A stretch of DNA of 64,000 bases from Mycolicibacter engbaekii (GTDB taxonomy: Bacteria; Actinomycetota; Actinomycetes; Mycobacteriales; Mycobacteriaceae), in the NCBI RefSeq assembly GCF_002101585.1, contig NZ_LQOT01000069.1, positions 124,001 to 188,000 on the forward strand, given 5' to 3'. Numbering within the stretch: position 1 is the first letter of the stretch; each line of letters begins with the position of its first letter. The notes beneath the pieces were generated by a model that had not been told where the DNA came from, searched no databases, and worked only from the letters and a program-made list of their open reading frames with translations. The position numbers and the translations under genes are program-made. Below are positions 57,740 to 64,000 of the stretch, in pieces.

Positions 57740-59252
57740 CGATGAACTCCGCCAGCCGGCCCAGGTCGACCTTCCCGCCGGGCCGCAGCGGGAGCCGGGC
57801 GGCCGGGACTGCGGTGATCCGGCGCGGAATCTTGAAGCTGGCGAGCTCGGCGGCAAGCCGGGCGCGTAGGTGTGTCTGGTCGACATCGTCGGCGACGATC
57901 ACTGCGGCGACCAATTGGCCACGGTCGGGGTCGGGGACGCCGAAGACGTGCGCGACCGATCCGCCGGTCACCTTGGCGATGGCTCGTTCCACCTCCGCCG
58001 GGAACACGCTGGCGCCCGCGGTCTTGATCATCCGGTCGCGCCGGCCGAGGTAGTAGTAGAAGCCCTCCGCGTCGGTGCGGACCAGATCGCCGGTGTGGAA
58101 CCACCCATCGGCATCGAAACACTCTTCCCTGCTGCGCTTGTGGTAACGCTGCATCATGTAGCGGCCGCGGACCCACAGCTCCCCGTCGTGAACCCGGCAT
58201 TCGAATCCGGGTGCCGGTTTACCGAAGCTACCCCGCCGGTGCTCGGGCTGAACGGAGTCGTCGCCGCTGAGCAGTATCGGGCCCCCGGACTCGGTCATCC
58301 CGAGCATGCCGTGCCGCAGTTCGGGGTCTGCGGGCCGTGCGTCCGGCGGCATCAGCGGGTACAGATTCCCGCGGCGCAGGCTGGACAGGTCGCGGTGGGG
58401 AAGGCTCGGGTGTTGTGCCAGCGCGGCGATACCGTTGAGGAAACCGTTGGCCATCGTGGGCTTCTCGGCCTCCAACAGGTCCAGAGTGAGCCCGGGTTCG
58501 GTGGCGTTGGAGCACAGCAGCGTCGCCCCGGCGATCATGCTTGCCAGCAGCGCGAACGCGAACCCGCCGATCCAGAAGAACGGTGAGTTGCAGAACAGGA
58601 TGTCCTCGGCGGTCAGCCGCCGGATCGCATTGAGGTCGCGTTGATGGCCGATCAGACCGGCGTGCGTGTGCACCGCGCCCTTGGGTGCGCCGGTCGAACC
58701 GGAGGTGTAGACGATCGCCAGCGGGTCAGAGCCGGCAACAGTGTCCTCCAGGGCGCGCAGCGGTGTGGCGGCGTCCTGGTCTCCGGCAGCGCCGGAGTGC
58801 TCGGCGTCGAAGAGCACATGACGCAGCTGCGGCGCATTGCTGCTCAGCAGTGCAGCCCCGCCGTCGAGATCCACGTCGGCGAGGATCTCGGTCAGCTGGG
58901 CCCGGTAGTCGTGCGATCGGTAGGAGGGCGCGGCCAGCAGGATGCTGACATCGCTGTGCACCAACTGCGCCCGCAGTTCCGCCGTCGCCGCCAGGGTGGC
59001 GAACGGGACCACCACGGCGCCGATCCGGCCCGCGGCGAGCATCCCGATGACGAATGCCGTGCCGTTCGGGTACAACAGCCCGATGTGGCTGCCCGGGCCG
59101 GCGCCCAGCGCCAGGAGCCGACGGGCCAGAGCGGCCGAGTGTTGTTCGGCTTCGGCGTAGCTGATCCGGTCGCCGTCGCAGATCAGCAGGGGACGGCTGC
59201 GCCGTGCGCGTGCCTGAGTGCGCAGCAGCGCCGGCAGGGTTTCAGCGAGCAT
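57732..59252 (-). CDS. AMP-dependent acyl-CoA synthetase (operon copy 2)
   Basis: A 506-residue adenylate-forming enzyme with YTSGSTGAPKGAVHTHAG (ATP loop), GMTESGGPILL, WFHTGDLVRTDAEG and the C-terminal Lys in RPGGKVDLGRL. The stop overlaps copy 1 by 8 bases and the start overlaps copy 3 by 11 bases, so the three genes are translationally linked. The N-terminal substrate pocket region differs from its neighbours, which points to different acids rather than simple dosage. Confidence 0.9.
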   Translation of the reverse strand: MLAETLPALLRTQARARRSRPLLICDGDRISYAEAEQHSAALARRLLALGAGPGSHIGLLYPNGTAFVIGMLAAGRIGAVVVPFATLAATAELRAQLVHSDVSILLAAPSYRSHDYRAQLTEILADVDLDGGAALLSSNAPQLRHVLFDAEHSGAAGDQDAATPLRALEDTVAGSDPLAIVYTSGSTGAPKGAVHTHAGLIGHQRDLNAIRRLTAEDILFCNSPFFWIGGFAFALLASMIAGATLLCSNATEPGLTLDLLEAEKPTMANGFLNGIAALAQHPSLPHRDLSSLRRGNLYPLMPPDARPADPELRHGMLGMTESGGPILLSGDDSVQPEHRRGSFGKPAPGFECRVHDGELWVRGRYMMQRYHKRSREECFDADGWFHTGDLVRTDAEGFYYYLGRRDRMIKTAGASVFPAEVERAIAKVTGGSVAHVFGVPDPDRGQLVAAVIVADDVDQTHLRARLAAELASFKIPRRITAVPAARLPLRPGGKVDLGRLAEFIDD

Positions 59253-60711
59253 GTCTGCTCGACATCGTGATCAGCTCTCGCACGGCACCCAGATCGGCCT
59301 TGCCCGAAGGTGTGCGCGGAAGGGCATCGACGATCGCGATCTCGGTGGGAATCTCATAGCGGGCCAGCCGCCCGCGCAGGAAGGTCGTCAGCGTCTCGGG
59401 GTCGGTGTGGGCTCCGTCGCGCAGTTCGACAGCGGCCACCGGCGTCTGGCCGAGCCGTTCGTCGGCCCGGGCCACCACAGCGGCACTGTGGACGGCCGGG
59501 TGGGCCTCCAGGGCCACCCGCACGTCGTCGGGCAGCACTTTGAACCCACCCCGGATGATCGCCTGATCCGCCCGGCCCAGAATCCACAGGAAGCCGTCGG
59601 CATCGATGCGCGCCAAGTCGGTGGTGCGGATCCAGTCCGCGTCGGGGCCCAGTTGTCCCGGTTTTGCCTCCAGCAGGCCCGGCTCATCCGGCGGCAGCGG
59701 TGCACCATCGTCACCGACCACCCGCAACTGCGCACCGAGGCTCGCCCGGCCCACGCTGCCGCGCTTGTCCTGCCAGTACCGCTCGTAGTCGGCCAGGGTC
59801 CAGCCGGCCACGCCACCACCGAATTCGGTTGCCGCATAGGACGTCAGAACGGGTATCCCGAACTTGGCGGTGAAGGCGTCGGCGTCATCGGCCGACAGCG
59901 GAGCAGTTCCAGACGTGACGGCGCGGATACCGGCCAGGTCCTCGCGGGTCAGCTCCGAGTGCAGCACCGTGCGCAGCGCGGCCGGCACCAACGACACCGC
60001 ACGCGGCCGGCAGGTGCGGACCGCGTCCGCCCAGCACTGCAGTTCGAACTTCTCCAGCAGCAGGAAGGATCTGGCTTCGGCGATGCACTGCAGCACCCGG
60101 TACACGCCCCCGATGTGCACCAACGGCGCGTTGACGATCGCGATGCCGCGGCGCAGCTGCTCCGGGGCCGGGGCGACGGCATAGTCGGGCCCGATGACGC
60201 TGTGCGCCAGCATGTCGTAGCGCAGGTCGACGCGTTTGGGTGGTCCGGTAGTTCCGCTGGTCAGCATCGAGACCGCCACCCCGGGATGCCCGGGGTCGGC
60301 CCGGGGTTCGGTGGCCGCGGTGACCTGCGGGGCGGTGTCGAGATCGGTGAGCGTCACCACTGTGGTGCGCGATGTCGCGGTGACCAGCGCGGCCAGATCC
60401 GCAGTCGCGCCGATGACCACCGGAAGCTCCAGGTCGGCGATCTCGACGCGCATCCGGTCGTCGCCGCGGGACGGATTGAGCACCACCACGCAGCCGCCGG
60501 CCGCCAACACCCCGAGCAGGGCGGCCACGTGTGGCGGCCGGTTGCGCAGCAGGATTCCGACCCGGGCCCCGGCCGGGATCAGATCTGCGATGCGCCGCGC
60601 CTGCTCGGCCAGTTGCGCCCACGAATGCCACCGGCCGTCGTACTGCAGGGCCGGTTCCCGCGGTGCCAGTTCGAGTACGGCGGTGATGCGCCGGCTCAGC
60701 GGATGGGTCAT
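59242..60711 (-). CDS. AMP-dependent acyl-CoA synthetase (operon copy 3)
   Basis: A 489-residue adenylate-forming enzyme with a variant ATP loop LTSGTTGPPKRVDLRY, where Arg replaces the usual Gly after the Lys. It has WIRTTDLARIDADG in place of the usual HTGD motif (the Asp is kept) and a C-terminal Lys in RTPSGKADLGAV. Overlap TGATG with the crotonase upstream. The altered loop makes a special or weaker activity possible, but the core Lys residues remain. Confidence 0.87.
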   Translation of the reverse strand: MTHPLSRRITAVLELAPREPALQYDGRWHSWAQLAEQARRIADLIPAGARVGILLRNRPPHVAALLGVLAAGGCVVVLNPSRGDDRMRVEIADLELPVVIGATADLAALVTATSRTTVVTLTDLDTAPQVTAATEPRADPGHPGVAVSMLTSGTTGPPKRVDLRYDMLAHSVIGPDYAVAPAPEQLRRGIAIVNAPLVHIGGVYRVLQCIAEARSFLLLEKFELQCWADAVRTCRPRAVSLVPAALRTVLHSELTREDLAGIRAVTSGTAPLSADDADAFTAKFGIPVLTSYAATEFGGGVAGWTLADYERYWQDKRGSVGRASLGAQLRVVGDDGAPLPPDEPGLLEAKPGQLGPDADWIRTTDLARIDADGFLWILGRADQAIIRGGFKVLPDDVRVALEAHPAVHSAAVVARADERLGQTPVAAVELRDGAHTDPETLTTFLRGRLARYEIPTEIAIVDALPRTPSGKADLGAVRELITMSSRHAR

Positions 60712-61499
60712 CAGCGCAACCGTGGCGGTGTTGCGGGGCGCGGGGGCAGTGCGTCGAGTTCGGCCTTGCCCAGGGGGTTGCCCAGCCGGGTGTAGATCAG
60801 GCCCTGGTCCAAGGCGGCCCGGTACGGCTTGTCCAGCGACTCCCAGATGGCCTTCACCGTGCCCTGAGTGGCCGACGGCGGCTTGGCCGCGATCGTCGCG
60901 GCGATCTGGTGTGCGCGCTCCCAGAGCTGGTCGCGGGCCACCACCTCCGACACCAAGCCGAGGCGTAAGGCGGTCTGCGCCCCGACCCGTTCGTCATTGC
61001 CCATCAAAGCGATCCGCAGCGCCTCGCCCAACCCGATCTTGCGCATCAGACCGATCGGCTCCAGTGCGCAGACCAGCCCGGCCGAGACGTGGGAGTCGAA
61101 GAAGGTTGCCTCCTCCGAGCAGATCACCACGTCGGCCTCGTTGATGAAGTAGAACGCGCCCGCAGTGCACATTCCCTGCACGGCGCAGATGACGGGTTTG
61201 AACATCTTCTGCCATTTGGGACTGAGTGCTTCGCCGGGATCCTCGTGATTCCAGACATTGTCGGGCTGGCCGTAGGACTCTTTGATGTCCAGGCCGGCGC
61301 TGAACGCCCGGTCGCCGGCGGCACGCAGCACAACGGCGTTGACTTCGGTGTCGAGTTTGACGATGCGCCATGCGGCGGTCAGTTCCTCGCACATGGTGCG
61401 GTCGAACGCGTTGAGCCGTTCCGGCCGATTCAGCGTGATGGTGGCGACGCGGTCGCTGCGGTCGACGTCGAGCAGGATCGTGGTGAACGCGGGACTCAT
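60711..61499 (-). CDS. Crotonase-superfamily protein with Asp-x-His in the active site (copy 1)
   Basis: A 262-residue crotonase fold. The N-terminal TLNRPERLNAFDRTMCEEL and the oxyanion segment SAGLDIKES are normal. At the first hydratase Glu the sequence reads CTAGAFYFINEADVV, and at the second TFFDSHVSAGL, so neither Glu is in place and an Asp-Ser-His appears instead. A hydrolytic or retro-Claisen reaction is more likely than hydration. ATG 61499 overlaps the stop of the next crotonase upstream. Confidence 0.82.
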   Translation of the reverse strand: MSPAFTTILLDVDRSDRVATITLNRPERLNAFDRTMCEELTAAWRIVKLDTEVNAVVLRAAGDRAFSAGLDIKESYGQPDNVWNHEDPGEALSPKWQKMFKPVICAVQGMCTAGAFYFINEADVVICSEEATFFDSHVSAGLVCALEPIGLMRKIGLGEALRIALMGNDERVGAQTALRLGLVSEVVARDQLWERAHQIAATIAAKPPSATQGTVKAIWESLDKPYRAALDQGLIYTRLGNPLGKAELDALPPRPATPPRLR

Positions 61500-62302
61500 C
61501 GGCACTGCCATTCCGGTGCGCGCTTCTCGACGAAGGCCCGCGGCCCCTCCAGCGAGTCCGCGGTGTGCAGGTTGCGTTCCCGGAAGGACTCGGCGAGCAT
61601 CTCCGCCTCGTGCAGTGGCAGGTCCAGCCCCTTGAGGATCGCCAGCCGGGTCCCGCGTACCGCCAACGGTGCGTTGGAGTTCAGTACCTCGGCGATCTCG
61701 TGGGCACGCTCGAGCAGTCGGTCGTGCTCGACCACCTCGCTGATCATGCCGAGCTCGTAGGCGCGTTGGGCGTTCATCCGTTCGTGCTTGCCCATCAATG
61801 CCATCCGCAGGGCGACCGATCGGGGCAGCACCCGGGCGAGCCGGACCACCTCTCGGCCGGCGACCAGGCCGATCGAGACGTGCGGGTCGAAGAACGTGGC
61901 GCGGTCCGAGGCGATCACGATGTCGCAGGTGGTCACCCAGTCCAGGCCGGCGCCGCAACAGATTCCGTTGATGGCCGCCAGCACCGGCTTGGCCATCGTG
62001 CGGAACGGGGGGGTGCCCTCCTGGGGGGCTTCCCACTGCTCGTAGGTCGACAGGTACGGCCGCTCGTTGATCACCTTGCCGTCGCCGGGGATCTCCTTCA
62101 CGTCGGCGCCGGTGCAGAACGCCCGACCGTTGCCGGTGACGACGATCATCCACACCGTGTCGTCGTTCTCGGCCCGGTCATAGGCGGTTCGAAGTTCGGT
62201 GATCATGTGCGGGCTCAGCGCATTGAGCGCGTCCGGACGGTTCAGGGTGATCGTGGCGGTGTGCCCGCGCACCTCGTAGGTGATGGTGTCGAACGTCGGC
62301 AT
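61496..62302 (-). CDS. Crotonase-superfamily protein with Asp-x-His in the active site (copy 2)
   Basis: A 268-residue crotonase fold with TLNRPDALNALSPHMITEL and CTGADVKEIPG. The first Glu position holds Asp (CCGAGLDWVTTCDIV) and the second reads TFFDPHVSIGL, with the same Asp-x-His signature as copy 1. The two are related yet clearly diverged, so they may form a mixed oligomer or act in sequence. ATG 62302 starts the family-typical N terminus. It lies 17 bases after the third crotonase. Confidence 0.82.
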   Translation of the reverse strand: MPTFDTITYEVRGHTATITLNRPDALNALSPHMITELRTAYDRAENDDTVWMIVVTGNGRAFCTGADVKEIPGDGKVINERPYLSTYEQWEAPQEGTPPFRTMAKPVLAAINGICCGAGLDWVTTCDIVIASDRATFFDPHVSIGLVAGREVVRLARVLPRSVALRMALMGKHERMNAQRAYELGMISEVVEHDRLLERAHEIAEVLNSNAPLAVRGTRLAILKGLDLPLHEAEMLAESFRERNLHTADSLEGPRAFVEKRAPEWQCR

Positions 62303-62319
62303 GGCCGATCCCTTTCCTC

Positions 62320-63159
62320 TCAGCGGCCGGTGAAGTCCGGCGGGCGCCGCTGCGAGAACGCGGCCAACCCTTCTTTGAAATCTCCCGTACGGCAGCTGAG
62401 TTCGAGATTGAACAGCTCCTGGGTCATGGCTTGCGGCAGGGTCGCATGCTGTGCGTAATGCAGTGCCTGTTTGGCCAGTCCGATCGCCGCTGTGGGTCCG
62501 TTCACCAGGGCCGCCAACAGTTCCTCGGCCGCGGAGTCCAGTTCTGCCGGTGCCACCGCCCGGTGGATCAGGCCCCACTGTTCGGCGTGGACGCCGCTGA
62601 CCTTCTCGCCGAGCAACAGCATGCGCCGGGCCCGGGCAACCCCGACCAGGCGCGGCAGCAGCCAGGTCGCGCCGGAGTCGGGGCTGAAGCCGCGGGCCAG
62701 AAACGGTTCCCAGAACACCGCGTCGTCGGCGGCCATGGTGAAGTCGGCGGCCAGGGCAAGGTTGCAGCCCAGGCCCACCGCCCAGCCCCGGACGGTGCAC
62801 ACCACCGGCAGCTGGATGGTGGACAGGAGTTCGATCACCCGGTGCCCGGCGTGCGGGATACGGCGGACCAGGTCACCGGTGCGGGGCCGCCGGTCGCCGG
62901 CGTTGGTGGACACCCAGTCGGAACCCGCGCAGAAGTGATCGCCGGCGCCCCGGATGTGGACGGCGCGCAGGGTGTCGTCGCTGGCCGCCGCGGTGAGAGC
63001 GGTGATCAGCGCGGCGGTCATCGACGGGCTCAGCGAGTTGCGGCGATCCGGGCGGGTCAGGGTGAGCCGGAGCAACGCGCCGTCACGCAGCGTCGTCACC
63101 GAGCCGTCGGGGTCGGAACCGGGCCCGGAATCGGGGGAGTCAGCCACGGTGGTGTCCAC
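62320..63159 (-). CDS. Crotonase-superfamily protein (first gene of the operon)
   Basis: A 279-residue crotonase with TLTRPDRRNSLSPSMTAAL and CAGSDWVSTN. The first Glu position reads GLGCNLALAADFT (Asn in place of Glu) and the second FWEPFLARGFSPDSGATW, where an Asp (PDSG) may act as the only acid. This type resembles PaaG-like isomerases rather than hydratases. It has an N-terminal extension of about 20 residues rich in Asp, Ser and Gly. It is the first gene of the minus-strand operon and faces the thioesterase gene across 68 bases. Confidence 0.82.
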   Translation of the reverse strand: MDTTVADSPDSGPGSDPDGSVTTLRDGALLRLTLTRPDRRNSLSPSMTAALITALTAAASDDTLRAVHIRGAGDHFCAGSDWVSTNAGDRRPRTGDLVRRIPHAGHRVIELLSTIQLPVVCTVRGWAVGLGCNLALAADFTMAADDAVFWEPFLARGFSPDSGATWLLPRLVGVARARRMLLLGEKVSGVHAEQWGLIHRAVAPAELDSAAEELLAALVNGPTAAIGLAKQALHYAQHATLPQAMTQELFNLELSCRTGDFKEGLAAFSQRRPPDFTGR

Positions 63160-63172
63160 CTTTCAACGCTAT

Positions 63173-63201
63173 ATCGTGATAGCTACAGTAGGCTATACGA
63201 T
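63173..63201. promoter_or_regulatory. Imperfect palindrome in the crotonase/thioesterase gap
   Basis: ATCGTGATAGC and GCTATACGAT are near-inverse copies (one base missing in the right arm) around a short palindrome CTACAGTAG at 63183-63191. It is the most AT-rich patch of the area and lies between two divergent genes, so it likely holds both promoters and an operator. Confidence 0.45.
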
Positions 63202-63227
63202 TGGCGCGATTCGGTGGAGGAAGGCCT

Positions 63228-63902
63228 ATGGCGGATGGTTCGGGGAGTTCGGTGGTTTCGGCTGGTGACGCGGCGCGTTTCGGCGAACTGCCGCTGCCGC
63301 AGACCGTCGCGGCGGCCACGGCCATGCGGCGGCTGACCGGCCTGCTGCTGGCCGCCGAGCATCCGCACCCGGCCGTCGACGAGATGCTGACCCGGTTCGC
63401 CGACTGGGAACGGCAACTGGCCGACGTCGCCCCGGTGGCGGCGATGCCGCGTCTGGAGTCCGAGGACTCCGGGCGGGTCTATCTGGAACACGCCTTCGAC
63501 GTCGGCGCGTTCAACCCCTGCTTCCCGGAATACCGATTCGAGCATCTCGACGCCGAGAAAGCCTCGGGCACCGTTACTTTCGATCTGCCGTATGAAGGCC
63601 CGCCGGGGCTGGTGCACGGCGGATTCCTCGGGGTCTTCTTCGACTGCGTGACCCAGCACCAGAGCTGTGCGGCCGGTTCGGCCGGCCGCACCCGCTCCCT
63701 GCTGGTGACCTACCGGCGTCCCACGCCCATCCTCACCGAACTGCACTTCGACATCTCGCGAAGCGAGGGCGCACGCGGCATCACCTCCACGGCGCGTTTG
63801 AGCCATCGGGGCGAGCTGCTGTGCACCGGCGAGGTCAATACCGTCGCGGCGCCGCCGAACAAGTTGAGCGCCATTCGATTCGGCCGGCGACAGCCGGGTT
63901 AG
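63228..63902 (+). CDS. PaaI-like hotdog-fold thioesterase
   Basis: A 224-residue protein whose C-terminal half is a hotdog domain of the PaaI/4HBT type: PPGLVHGGFLGVFFDCVTQH with the HGG turn and an Asp as likely acid, followed by SLLVTYRRPTPI. The N-terminal 90 residues are a helical extension. The ATG at 63228 has GGAGGAAGG upstream. It would release CoA from acyl-CoA, perhaps to relieve build-up of intermediates made by the operon divergent from it. The substrate is not known. Confidence 0.85.
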   Translation: MADGSGSSVVSAGDAARFGELPLPQTVAAATAMRRLTGLLLAAEHPHPAVDEMLTRFADWERQLADVAPVAAMPRLESEDSGRVYLEHAFDVGAFNPCFPEYRFEHLDAEKASGTVTFDLPYEGPPGLVHGGFLGVFFDCVTQHQSCAAGSAGRTRSLLVTYRRPTPILTELHFDISRSEGARGITSTARLSHRGELLCTGEVNTVAAPPNKLSAIRFGRRQPG

Positions 63903-63913
63903 GAGTCCTGCAG

Positions 63914-64000
63914 ATGAGCCCCACCGGCAGCACCGACGGCCGCGTGCTCTTCGATCTCGATCCCGACGGTCGGATCGCCACCATCACGCTGAACAATCCC
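63914..64000 (+). CDS. Crotonase-family protein, N-terminal fragment (cut by window edge)
   Basis: ATG at 63914 behind AGGAG, 11 bases after the thioesterase stop. The 29 visible residues end GRIATITLNNP, the typical first strand of an enoyl-CoA hydratase/isomerase. The rest lies outside the window. It is probably in one transcript with the thioesterase. Confidence 0.7.
   Translation, partial: MSPTGSTDGRVLFDLDPDGRIATITLNNP

Overview
The window looks like chromosomal DNA of a Mycobacterium or Mycolicibacterium. GC is high and genes are packed with ATGA/GTGA overlaps. Lineage markers are a six-gene mce operon whose mceE is a lipoprotein, Mce-associated membrane proteins, an MmpS-like exported protein, a 13E12-type DUF222/HNH element, mycofactocin-type short-chain dehydrogenases, LLM flavin oxidoreductases, and many P450, acyl-CoA synthetase and crotonase genes. 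No rRNA, tRNA, CRISPR array or prophage was seen. No gene-free stretch exceeds 300 bases; the longest is 1583-1851.

Layout. 1-1582: end of an aldehyde dehydrogenase and a CoA transferase. 1852-10932: mceA-F followed by three small exported proteins, with no yrbE permease genes next to mceA. 10948-12785 (minus): two Mce-associated proteins and an MmpS-like protein. 12911-24593: an aromatic or alicyclic ring-degradation cluster, with an IclR regulator and a KstD-like flavoprotein on the minus strand and a divergent operon (C-C hydrolase, flavin hydroxylase, extradiol dioxygenase, second KstD-like flavoprotein, LLM oxidoreductase, SDR, cyclase-type hydrolase, alpha/beta hydrolase). 24595-25935: a 13E12-type element bounded by a 12-bp direct repeat. 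25948-47710: catabolic and lipid genes (ALDH, LLM, SDR, three P450s, a 3Fe-4S ferredoxin, amidohydrolases, crotonases, CoA transferase, acyl-CoA synthetases), with three TetR regulators. 47703-52872: a TetR-controlled membrane locus containing NorD/NorQ-like proteins. 52919-55199: LysR, a DapA-family enzyme and a Gly/Pro-rich exported protein. 55356-63159 (minus): an overlapping operon of three crotonases, three acyl-CoA synthetases and a mycofactocin-type SDR, divergent from a thioesterase and the start of another crotonase.

How the parts fit. Most of the window appears to serve uptake (mce) and stepwise oxidation, CoA activation and ring or chain cleavage of hydrophobic substrates. Regulation is unusually legible. 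Three TetR genes have matched operator pairs that predict both self-control and control of the neighbouring genes: 27902 and 28548, 29508 and 30411, 47703 and 48420. The IclR-hydrolase gap holds a perfect palindrome at 15333-15349.

The best candidate for an undescribed system is 47703-52872. Two colinear 232-residue multi-pass membrane proteins with invariant His, Asp and Glu residues flank a VWA protein and a MoxR-type ATPase of the NorD/NorQ kind. The locus also encodes two membrane micro-proteins of 34 and 42 residues and a single-span protein with Cys and His residues. NorD/NorQ pairs are known to activate metalloenzymes, yet no norB or norC is present, so the membrane proteins themselves are the likely client.
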